This document shows positions 1 through 10,925 of a stretch of DNA of 64,000 bases, in pieces. The notes below the pieces were generated by a model, which was not told where the DNA came from, did no database searches, and worked only from the letters and a program-made list of their open reading frames with translations. The DNA lies in NCBI GenBank assembly GCA_033725935.1, contig MU867096.1, forward strand, positions 62,001 to 126,000, written 5' to 3'. The stretch's first letter is position 1. The number at the start of each line of letters is the position of its first letter. The position numbers and the translations under genes were made by a program. This DNA is from Cladorrhinum sp. PSN259. Lineage: Eukaryota > Ascomycota > Sordariomycetes > Sordariales > Podosporaceae.

Positions 1-3000
1 ATGAAGCAAAACAGGGATGCCAAGTTTAGATCACAGAGAGGAAAAAACAAAGTACAAAAGAAGTTGGTGTCATAATGTACCTACAGTCAGCTGGAAGAGC
101 TCCCCAAAAGTGTGGTGTCACTGAAGTCTCTTTTTCTCTCGTTTCCACCGAGCTGGTAACCAGGTATCATCGATCCGATCCCTGAACTCCGGGGTGTAAT
201 AACACCTCAAATATTGCAGAAAGAGCCTTGATTGGTTTTACCCAACAGGCCTCACCGCCACGGATACATTGCTCTCTTCGTGGCGGTTTGCTTTCGGGTC
301 TCAGACGCAAGCTGTCGGCGGGTTTTCTCCCTTTCAAAATGCATCTCTCCAGCGTTGTGATCATGCAGAGCGATGCGCCTCGATCACTAGATCCTATTCG
401 GATAACGGATCGGAGCGAACCACCTCCGTAGATGATCCTAATAAACAAAGATGACCACCTTGATAGTTTCTGGAGGGGTGCGGCCCGTTCTGACGGCTCC
501 TCTGAAACTTTACTTTTCCTGGCCACCTACATCATGCGGGCGTTTTTTTTTTAAATGCTCAAGATTGACATATCTGTGATATATCACAAGAGTCTCATAC
601 ATTTGACTGATTTGCGCATGCAGCGTGTCGCTTGATAAGGCAACGGGCTCGTCGGTAGTTATCATGGCCCCTATGGTCGATCATGTCCCAACCACATGCC
701 AAGCGCAAAGAGCCAAAAACAACCAAAAAACAAAGGTTATTGCGCATTGGGCAATATTCGCCAAAGCCTCAACAGACCGCAGCTCAAAGCCGAATGGCTG
801 ATCCTGCTCACTCAGGGACTGTACATCTGCGATCTGTTCCTCAACGGCTGCGGGGAATGAAGGAGAAACATCCTTGATCATATGATTATCAGAAAATGCT
901 CAGCCTGTGATACCGTAGCATCTGGCATCTGGCTGAATGACGCGGAACAGGGAATCTTTGAGTTCCTCGTTCTCCACGGAAAGGAACCACCCGGCAGGAA
1001 TACATCGAGGCAGACCAAGATTCTGAAACAACAGACTTTGACTCAAAAGCTCTCTCTGAAAGGAAATCGTGGCCGGGCTTTCTATCTGTCTTTCTGAACC
1101 AATGGCTGAAAGCCATGTCCTGTAAGTCGGCGCCAGTCACCCGACTATCAAGTCTCATCCCCGCAACTGGCACGTCAGAAGACCGGGTTAAGTTCAAAAC
1201 TCGCATCCAAATGGGTCGTGAAGACAGATCATCGATTGTGTTTTGTCCATCCAAGCTTCCGGTTTACGTATTTAAAACAGGGCTGAGTAGCATTCTGAAG
1301 GTTGCCGGTGCACACTCAAATAGAGCCAAGAATGAATGCCGCTCCCGTACTTTGGGAATGTGGGAATTGTGTTCCCCGCGCGGGGAAGCGCAAAGCGGTG
1401 AATGGAGTGCTTGTTCGTGACCATGTCAAGGCTGGGTTTTGGTTCGTCTGGGAGAAAGTTGTGGTTGGACGTCGTACATGGTGGCTCTGTCTGGGGAAGC
1501 CCTTGGTGGGACTGACCCGAATGCTGCTGGCTGGATTTGCCTTGGCGCTTGGCAAAGGAGGCTGGGATAATGATTCAGCAAGCAAGATCTTTGTACACCA
1601 CGATTACTCTGACGAACGAGAAAGGGGCAAGAATAGTCGGAATGCTGCTGTGTAAGCGCCACCACGAAGAAACCAATGCGCCATGTCGCCTATTCACGGC
1701 TTCTAGCAAGACGACGACAGACACAGGTGCTTCGCCTTGATGATGTACCCATCCCAGGATTCAGATCGTTCCCGCAACCCCTGTCGTTGATCTCTGGCCG
1801 TCTGCCTTCCTCAAGCCGGAGTTGTTTGTCTTGGAACGCCATCCGAACAAAAATGCGGCAACCCCCAAATCGCACGCAAGAGTCGGGCGTGGGGGGCGAC
1901 CCATTTCGTGCACCCGAAAGAGGCGCAAAGGCGAGAGCCAAATCACATCCTATCCTCTGGCTGAGCTCGTAAAAATAGAGGGCGAGGCGGTTTTGTGCAC
2001 TGTGAAGGAAGACCAGCGCGGCAATGAGCAACACAGAAAATCATGGGATGACTGGTCGAGTCAAACTCGGAACCCACGTGTTGCCGTGCTCGTTAGGTAT
2101 CCGTCACAGGGAACATCGTGTACCTAGGAAGTCGTAGTAATGGCAGTGTAGGTGCGGGAGAACCGGGAGGGAGCTTCCAGGAAGTCACTTCTTGTCTTAT
2201 CTCGCTCCTTCCCGTGATGACTGCTTTTGGCAAGGATGATGGTCCTAAAATCCTGTCACTGTGCGCACCGAAATATGAATGCCCAAGCGGTGGAACAGTA
2301 ATGTAATAATCCACGTAGGTTCTTTCCGTCGTCGCTGACTGGGCCTCTGGCCGGGCTGGACAATCATGTCTCGCGGCCTCGGTCGTTCTCAGCGGCACCT
2401 GCTAGATTTGGATGTTTATATTGGTGTCATGTGCTTCTGTGAGCCTTCTACTGGTTGTAGGCGGCTTCCTTCCGGTTTCCAAGGAAAAAGGTTCGTCAGA
2501 TGGAGCAGAGAAAGTGGTATCGCGGCAGATGATTGGGATTTGCAGGTCCATTCTCTAATTTTTCCATGTTCTTACTTGCTAAATACCTAGCACGCACGGA
2601 TCAAATTGTTGACCGATTCGCAACCAAGGCTGAAAAACGCTATGCAGTTCCTCCGACAGCTTCAGCTACCGGCCCCTTTTAGGAATCGTCTTCTCATTAG
2701 TACCAAAATGTACAGGGCTTGCGATGTACCTGACCTGGGCAATTTCAGGGCGCATGTACTCCGTAGTCGACTAAGCCCAAGCACAAGCGCACCTTCCAGG
2801 TTCCCTTGGCCCCCGCCATCACACATCACACTTTGAATCACACACCGGGCATCCAGGCTCCAATCCTCCCATCTACCTTACCTTAGTTTTACTATGTCAG
2901 GTTGGTACCTAAAAAGGTCAGACCGCTTGCTGCCAGCGCCAATGCCGGGGGACGGTCTTTTTCCAAGTTGGTTCGATTTGTCTGCATGTATTATTTCTTG

Positions 3001-3803
3001 CGTCTCAGCCGTATTATCACCCAAGCTTTCCTGGGAATAGAATTCAAAGTTTCTTAGACCCTGTGCTCGTGGGCCTTCCTTTGACCCTGTCCCGGTCTGC
3101 TGCGTTCCTTCCTCTAACTTTAACTGTCTTGCACGATCCAGATCCTCTCCTTTTGGGGCATTTGATCGGTAGGCCCACGGCCGAAATCGACGGCGATCGG
3201 TCCGGGTCTCAAATTCCATTACGGAGCCGAAGACGAACAACAGAGAGACAGGGAGCGACTCTCATAATTACATTGCGGGACCGACTTTGTTTTTTGACTC
3301 TTTTTGGTAGGTAGGTCATATTCATGTACACAGTATTACTTACACTGCACACATCGACGAGGGAAAGAAAAGAAAAGAAAAGAGAACATAAATGGTCAAA
3401 CTCGACAGACTGTGGCTTGCATGGTTGCTTGCTTTTGATCGGGGTCATGTCACCGGACAATGAGTCGACGAGGTCCCCGAGACAACCACCTTTCCCACCC
3501 TGTTATTCCTTCTCTTTCGTCTCTTCCTTGAGCTTGTCACGATCCAGTGACGTGACGTGGTTGAACCCTCAAGCCTAAGGCGGTAGGCGGTAAACCTCCT
3601 CCCGCGCGAAACCCGGAAAGAAACTTATATCCCATCTTCCCCTCGTGGACCTCAGAACCCAGCTCACAGCAGGCTTGACAAGATATTCTTCTAATACTTA
3701 TCCAAGTCCCCCGCCTTCAGAGATGATAAAGAGAGACCTTTTTAGGTCCTCATGTCTTAGCAGCTCGTAGTGGCCTTCCCCTGCAGCTTCACATTTTGCT
3801 ACC
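1..3803. other. Long intergenic stretch, no supportable gene
   Basis: About 3.8 kb with no open frame that looks like protein. The longest frames (about 120 codons) have no recognisable motif and overlap one another on both strands. The last few hundred bases hold pyrimidine-rich tracts and a TATA-like ATATCCC stretch near 3628, as expected for the promoter and 5' UTR of the gene starting at 3804. A perfect 16-bp palindrome lies at 1372-1387. Splicing of very short exons here cannot be excluded by eye. Confidence 0.55.
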
Positions 3804-6425
3804 ATGGAGCCTGTTGCGAGCATCTCATTGCCTCCCGGTCTTGTGAGGACCGCCTCTGAGATCTTCGACGAGGTAGCAAGCTATCCAATCTTGCCCTCTG
3901 AAAAGATTCGAGAATACTGGAATGGTAGGTAGAACACATCGTCTCCTTGAAGCCCTAACTTACATCAGCCTAGCCTACGCGACCGGTTTCCGCATGATGG
4001 TCGACCCCACTGCAGCACGGCTCGAGAATTTCTGGTGGCATGTTTGGGGAAGCGACAGACGATATCTTCCGGGGCCCGTTCTCGCTCGTTTGTTCAAGGA
4101 ACTCGCGCTTGGGCCGACATTTGTGCCATTGGCGCGTTATTCGAAGCCACCGGTATGTATTTATTTCCACGACACTTGGGCTTCAATGACTGACTATCCA
4201 CTCCCGTAAAGCTCACTCGGAAGGCGACCTCGGATCAAAGCCACGGACAACAGCAGAAGTCTGGCCCAAGCTCGCCAAAAAGCCCAGAAGAGCATGCTTC
4301 TTCATCATCAAAAGCCCCGCAAGCTCCACGCCCCATACTGAAAAAGAATAGAGGCCCTTCTGCATCAGGTCCTAGACCAACCGCAAGATTTGTTGATCCG
4401 CCTGCACCGGACGATGGAAACGTTGGTGATCGCAATACTTCAGCCAGAACGACGGCGGCACACCAACAGGCTCCTTCCTCTAAAAGTCAAGAACAAGAAA
4501 ATGCTGAAACGCAGCCAACAAAACCTCAAGATATCCCTACTTTATCCACCTTTAAAGCGGAGCCGGGTGTGTCGAATGAGATGCCGCCGCCACCTAAGCC
4601 AGCATCGAAGCGGAGGACGTCTTCTACCTCCGTTACAGGAGAAGCACCGAGAAAGGACATGCGGCAACCCCGACAAACCTCGCCTGCCGGTGGGACCAAG
4701 GCGGCTCTTCCAACAGGCAGAAAGATCGTCGTTCCGACAGCAGCAACTCGGAGACGGCCAATGATGCCCCGGAGACAAAGTTCACAGTCCAGTACAGGTT
4801 CGCCCACAGTACGCTTGGTTGGCCCGGTGGGAGCTGCTCTCAAACAAGCGAAAACTCGGCGGCCATCCACGGACTCGAAGGGATCCCAAGAAGCTGTGGT
4901 AGCTGAACCATCGGAATCTGGTGAGAGCAACCTTAGTGCAAAGGCAGCCGGTAAACGACCTGTGCGAGAACCCAGCCAGAAAAATACTCCAAAGACTCCT
5001 TCGCCTTCTCGTGACCCCTCCAGAGCCGGCAATACTCAAGATAAAGCTGTGCAAACAAACGATCAATTAAGCGGAGCAGGCGTACTATCTCAAGCTTTGG
5101 GTGGTGGTTCTGCTGTTTCTCCACAAGAATTGCCTCAAACTAGAACAAAACCTCGGCAAACACAGGTGATTAGGGGGTTCAATGTTCCTCATCAGAGGCC
5201 AAGATTACGAGAAAATGTCTCTCTAGCAGATGCAGCTCCAACTCGCGCCCAGTCGACTCAGAATCAGCCGCCAGTGGCAGGTTTCGTAGCTGATACGCAA
5301 CAAAGGGCGAGCACATGGAATACTGGTGAGAATCTATCTCAGCAAGAACTTTACGAGTCGCTTCTTGGCCATCCTCACCCAAGAAGGGGCTTTAATCTTC
5401 ACCAGCCAAGCCACCCTCAGCATCTACCCAATCTTCCCATCATGCGGGAACCTTTGCCTGGACAAGAACACCAGGTGCCGCTTCCCCGTCATCCTGTTCC
5501 AACAGGCGGGTCCGGGAACTTCGCGCAACGAAACCGTCCACAAGGTCAACCAGGTTTTCCAATGATGACAGCAGCACTGCCTCCTCTAGAGCACCAAGCG
5601 CTACCTCCTCAGCGTTCTGAGCAAACTGGAGGGTTTCGGCCCACCCATCTCCCTCGCCCCCAAGGTTTTCCGGATGCTCCAATAATACCACAAGCTATAC
5701 AAAATCAGGAACGCCAGCTGCTTTCTCCACGGCCTCCCCGTCCAGCAGAAGTTCTCAACCCTACCCAATCAGATCAAGCAATGGGCTTGCCCAACGCTCC
5801 AGCATTATCAGGGACTTTACAGGCGCCCGGCCGTGCCCAGACTTCGCGATATCCCCCAACAGCCTCACGAGAATACCCCCCTGCCCCTCATCGGCAGCCG
5901 ATCGGTCTCGATGGTACCCATGTTAGAAGTCGAAGTCTTCAGCGTCCATCATCAACCTCAAGGTCCATGTTCCCCGCGCGTCGACGATCTAGTATGGAGT
6001 CTAAACCCTCCAAGAACGGAGAAAACCTACCGGAAACACAGACCCTGCAACGCCCTCCACCAATGGCGGCATTCATGCCGAAGCATCCGCCCGGAACGCC
6101 TCTGAAGGATCGCATTCGATCGCATATTGATCTGATGTCGTCTACCAGCGCTGCCGGCGTTACTACTACGCATGCATCTGGCCGGATCGGATCAGACACG
6201 CTTATATACCCAGATACTCTGCCGGAGGCTCATGACCTCCCTGACAGTGTCAAGTACGCGAAGCCAGCGCTTCCGTCGGTTTTGGAACCGAAATTCAAAC
6301 CGACGCCCCGGAATCCTGCACCGCCGATCCCGTATGGAAGGAGCAAGAGCGAGCTCTTCTTGCTCCTTGAGAAGATTAATGGTAATAGTGGCAAGGATAG
6401 TGCCTCGTCGAGACCGCCCATTTAG
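3804..6425 (+). CDS. Conserved-looking protein of unknown function, disordered C-terminus
   Basis: I do not recognise this gene. Proposed exons are 3804-3924, 3974-4152 and 4212-6425, giving 837 residues. Introns of 49 and 59 nt have GTAGGT/CCTAG and GTATGT/AAAG ends, and phase is kept across both junctions. The start is the first ATG after a good CTACC context. Residues 1-100 are compact and rich in Trp and aromatics (for example LENFWWHVWGSDRR and GPTFVPLARY) and look like a folded domain. The remainder (about 735 residues) is Pro/Ser/Gln/Arg-rich low complexity with basic patches, so probably disordered. There is no signal peptide, no membrane segment and no catalytic motif that I can name. 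Its 3' end faces the 3' end of the next gene across a 4.5 kb gap. The single-exon reading from 4569 misses the folded N-terminus. Confidence 0.75.
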
Positions 6426-7879
6426 GATCTGGGAGGTGAGATGTGGACTTCCCTTCAAGACTCGGTGACAGAATATCGGATGACTGAGAGAGATCGGTGG
6501 TGGAAGGAGAGGGGATTTCTCTGACTGTCGCCATTACCGTCTTATCATTTCATTTCTTTTCTTTGAAATTATTCTCCTGTTTTCCTGTTCAATTTTGGGC
6601 TGTTTCCTTAAAGGACTGATCTGGCTTTGGCCTTTTTCTTTATATCTCTACTTGGGACTACTAATTAAGGCTGCTACCAGCCAGCCAGGCCATCACTGAG
6701 TTGTGTTGGCCCAACGATCTCCTATTCCGTTTTGTTATGATAGATGACATAGCGGTTTGCTTTTGGTTCTGGGACTAATCTTTTTGGGGGATCAAAGCGG
6801 AAAGAGGCATTTTTATCTGGGATAGTATACCAAATGTACTTTTAAGGTTTTTTTTTTTGCTTGGAGTGGAGGAAGAGGATCGATTCTTGCGCTGCGTGTG
6901 TTTATGTTTTTGGGGATGGTTTTACCGGGTTTTTGCTTTTCTTCATTTCTATTTTCCTACTGCTTGTTGTCTTTTTCATTATACCCGAGGAGGAGAAAGT
7001 CTGTTTTTTATTTGCCTCCTCTCAGGACTGCCACGTTCCCATCGAGATTAATAATACGAATTGAAACTTGATAGTTGATCTGATTATCTTCAAGATCTAG
7101 TGTGATTTCCCTTGACAAGAATTGTGACCCCCAAGGAGTGTTTACGAAATAGAAATTGCACCATCGGCGTTTCAGGGGGCGAAAGAAGCAAAGAATACCG
7201 TGGGAGCGAGACCCAAAAATGGCATCAACAGATCTGGTAACAAGTGTGGACGTATCCCCCCACACTGGTTTCCTTTCTTGGTAGGAGCTGGAACCCAGTT
7301 TCTTTTCTTTTGTTGTTCTGGCCGTCTTGGAGTTGTCTTTTGGGGAGGCGCAAGCCCTGAATCCTTGAATGTAACATTGTACATCCAGGGTACCGTAACC
7401 AGTTAGTGAGAGTTGGCCCCTTCGGACTGACTGATTTAGCATGCTTGAGCATGTCGAAAAAATGATAATCTCAAAGAGGCCTTAATCGGCTGACATATCT
7501 AGATAGAATCCATGCGTACACAGGTAACCACCGATAACAGAAGTATGGTTATAAGAAGGAAAATATTGAGTAACGTCGGTCTTGGACCTTTTGATATCTT
7601 TCAAGAAAACTGTCACCCCCCGTGACTTGGAACCAATTCGGACAACATTTCCCAATCCGGAAGGCAACTTTTGATCACCTTTCCACCAACTTGGTAACTC
7701 CCTCATGCAAGCAAGCACTTCTGGAATCTCCGAGGAGAAATGGTAATAAGACGGGAAGTCGTTTATCGGTACCTGGGCCACGGAACACATCCGAGAAACA
7801 ATGCATAAGCATGAAAGAAAGTTGGTTGGTTAATTAGTTGCCTTTTTTTCAGCTTTGAATCACTAGTTTAACAGTTCCT

Positions 7880-7922
7880 CCCCCCCCCCCCCCCCCAAAA
7901 AAAAAAAAAAAAAAGGGGGGGG
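7880..7922. repeat. C17-A18-G8 homopolymer junction
   Basis: Seventeen C (7880-7896) are followed directly by eighteen A (7897-7914) and eight G (7915-7922). As single strand, the C and G runs could pair around an A-rich loop. The exact lengths may be assembly-dependent, because homopolymers are prone to sequencing error. Confidence 0.9.
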
Positions 7923-8449
7923 TGAAGGTTCATGGTTAATAGATGGAAATGTTTCTTGCGACAAGGTTTTTTTGGTGTCCCATACTAGTGTGTGTGTGTA
8001 CCTTTCATATCACGAATAGCAATTTTCGTAACATTGTACATCGCAACCGAACCTGTTCCAGTTATAAGGGAAAGTGAACGCGAGACACAAACGCACACAG
8101 CTCACGAGCTGACACTGATCCCTTGGAAAAAAAAACCCAAAAAAACTGCGCAGTAATACAAGGTGCAACAGAAGATTTCAGATTTCCGGTCACCTGGTCC
8201 CACGCCGACACATTCTGAGTGACTCCAGAAACTTTGAGGAACATATGTATCTCTCCATGATGATTCTGTGTGATTTTTTATATACAAGAACTATATTAGC
8301 ATGGCAAGAACTGACAAAATGTGGCGAGTAAAATGAAGTTTGTGTAAAGGCTTCCATGAAATGATGTAAATCTGATTTTTCATGTGAATTAATATTATAT
8401 TCCTGGCAACGATCATTTCACAGGTAAGATTGATGACGAACGCCGACGA

Positions 8450-10276
8450 TGACTAGCGGTGAGGTTTTATCATGTTGTGTTCTACCACACCTCACCGGAC
8501 CACATATTCCGTCTTTTGTACGATTCATTGAAAGGGGGATATACACACTACCGAGCAAACCAGAACTAATTACAGGGGTAACCGATGACGAAAAACATGG
8601 GTAAAATAATCACGAGAATTCTTGTTTCAGATGTTAAGGCAGCTTTGTATGTACATAGACATTGATCCCGGCTATGGTTGGGTGACATACCCACGATGCA
8701 TCGTGGGCTGATCTCTTGTTCTACCACACTCACCCACTACCTACACGCACCTCCCGTCATCCATCGAGTTCCACAGTCTTGGGCGTAACACGGAAAGCTG
8801 GAAGCGCCGGCCGGGGAGACCGGAACAGCTTTTCCACCGTTCCTTCCTTAATAACTCCAAGTCAGAGAGGTGGGTAATTATGCAAAGACTATGCACAACC
8901 TGCGAGAAGCTTGGTGAGACCCGAGGTACGAGCCTGAAAAATTGAAGTAACGATGCTGGACCACCTCAGCTGAAGATGATGTTCCTGGCTTTGAGGGGGA
9001 CGGCCTGTCCTGCCTCACAGTGAGCTGAGAACTTCGTTATACCACACTCACCATGGGCCGTATGATCTTGATGGAGAAACAGTTCCGGTATATAAATCTC
9101 AACAACCGACGGGCAGCATTAGGTAATACTTGCTTGAGAACGTAATTAGGTGCATCACTACCCCAAGAAAGGCTTGTCATGCGAAAGGATGATATTCTTG
9201 GGTATGAATCATGGAGGTACATCCCTACAATCGATGGCGGTAAGCTGAGCTGTTGTTCTACCACACCCACGCTCACACCGAAGTACGACGGCGGGATAAA
9301 AACTCTCGATATACCAAAGCACTATCATCATTAGCTGACGAATTTTTTTTTTTTAAAGAGTCATGAGGTTAGTTGGCGTAGATGAGCTGATAAAGCTCAT
9401 TGTGAAACCGGTGACCCCCGAGATCCGAGTGATGAAGACGATCAATGGCGGTGAAGATTATATCAATGTTGGTTTACTGCAACTAATTACCCTACCTCTT
9501 TGTACAGTCTTAAAAGATAATCAGTTTGTGAGTCTCAAGCAAGGATAGTAGGAGTGCCGGTATATGTACAGGTCAACAAATGGGATCAACTCCTGAGAGA
9601 TAACAAAGACTAAGTGAAAGATAACTTGCAGTGAAGGCAACCAATATTGTAGTACGATCTTGAGGGATTAAAGAGTTCGGGATGTACAGCGTATCAACTG
9701 ACGAAAAGGTGGAGGCAGTCATTAGTTGCCTTGTCAGGGGCAAGGAACCAAGTAAGAGAACGATGTTCATGTGAACAGGTACTGTACCTTATGCCTAGTT
9801 ATGAGAATGGAGCAATCATACATGATAGATGGCGGTGAGCGAGTCTGTTGTTCTACCACGTCCACTCGATATCGTCGTACAATGTCGAGGGACAATTTGA
9901 GTATGCTCAGAGAACCATCCTTTACCGATGCAAATGATCCTCGTTTAAGACGTGAGGCAACCACGAGGAGACGATGCATGTGAAGACGATCTTCCCCCTG
10001 GCCTTGAGTGAGTTGTGAATCAACGATTTATATAGTATCGTGGGCCAATACATTGCTCAATCACGCCCTACATCCATGTAGAGTGAAGACGGATAAAACC
10101 ACCCGAGATGACAACTTGATAGCAGCATTCCCAGTGTATTCGCAATCTCAACCAATGGGCTCAATCCAGGGAGACAAAGACCCATTTTTGACAGGCCCCG
10201 GTTGGAGCCCCAATGATGCTTGATAAAACAACGGATGAAGTTGGCGGTGATAGATGATGTTGTTCTACCTCACCCA
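8450..10276. repeat. Degenerate dispersed motif family (GTTGTTCTACCACACTCACC)
   Basis: A motif close to GTTGTTCTACCACACTCACC appears at 8474-8496, 8715-8734, 9032-9052, 9251-9270, 9846-9865 and 10256-10276. Several copies are preceded by TGGCGGTGAGC or a variant (8452, 9233, 9826, 10239; also 9440, where the second half is lost). At least the copies at 9251, 9846 and 10256 are followed by a second block resembling TCGTACAATNNNGAGGGATAAA. Spacing is irregular, roughly 220-600 bp. Copies differ by substitutions and small indels, so the array is old or under weak constraint. Function is unknown. Confidence 0.7.
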
Positions 10277-10925
10277 CATTCTCGTACAATAATAAGGGAT
10301 AAATGAACCCGGTAACGATAACAGAGTAAAGGAGTGTGCTCCATGGAAATACATGTCGGATGGACAATGACAAGGACTGAGAAGTATCTTCAGAGAATCG
10401 TCACTTGGACGTACCGTCTAGGTATCCAAATTAAAGTTCGAATGCATACTAGAGTGGTAAATCAAAATATCGTCTCAAAATATATTTCCTAGTAAGCGAA
10501 ATAAGGTATAAAACTTTGTTTCCCATTCCGGGTGTTGTGTCCCTCCGAATGTTGTGTTGCTGGTAATTGTTCGCCGGCCGCAGGCTTGCTAATAATAAAT
10601 ACTAAACAATAAAAACGTGATAATAAACGACTGGCTTTCCTCCCAGGTGTTGTTTCTTTTCGGTTGTTCCAATGTTGCCTTCCTTAACGCAGTAGTCCTT
10701 GTGAATTGGAGAGAGTGAACTTCCCAACCGTTTTAGCCTCCAAAATCAATCTTTCCTCCCATACACATGACGTTTTCCTGTGGTTTTGTGCTCACATACC
10801 CATTTCCTACCCATTCGCCTGTAATTTTCCCTCCGTTCCTCCCATTGTACACAGTGTAGGCACACATTTACCACAAACACAAACCAATCGACCCAACTTG
10901 TTGACCACTTCAATTACCATTAACA

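Larger units (their letters stand above)
6426..10925. other. 4.5 kb gap between convergent genes with repeats
   Basis: No convincing coding frame; the longest is 144 codons without motifs. The first few hundred bases are T-rich 3' UTR and terminator-like sequence (6540-7000). Beyond that lie a C17-A18-G8 homopolymer junction at 7880-7922, a 15-mer found at both 7371 and 8028, and a family of related motifs between 8450 and 10300 described separately. Base composition is moderate and unlike the strongly AT-rich island at 58-59 kb, so heavy RIP is not obvious. A long non-coding RNA or an old decayed gene array is possible. Confidence 0.6.

Noticed and set aside
889..1254. 121-codon minus-strand frame
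   Set aside because: Competing frames on the other strand, no motif, no leader-like sequence upstream.
8400..10400. Box C/D snoRNA cluster
   Set aside because: Box C-like TGATGA strings occur (near 8430, 9431) but no CTGA box D at proper spacing with a terminal stem was found.
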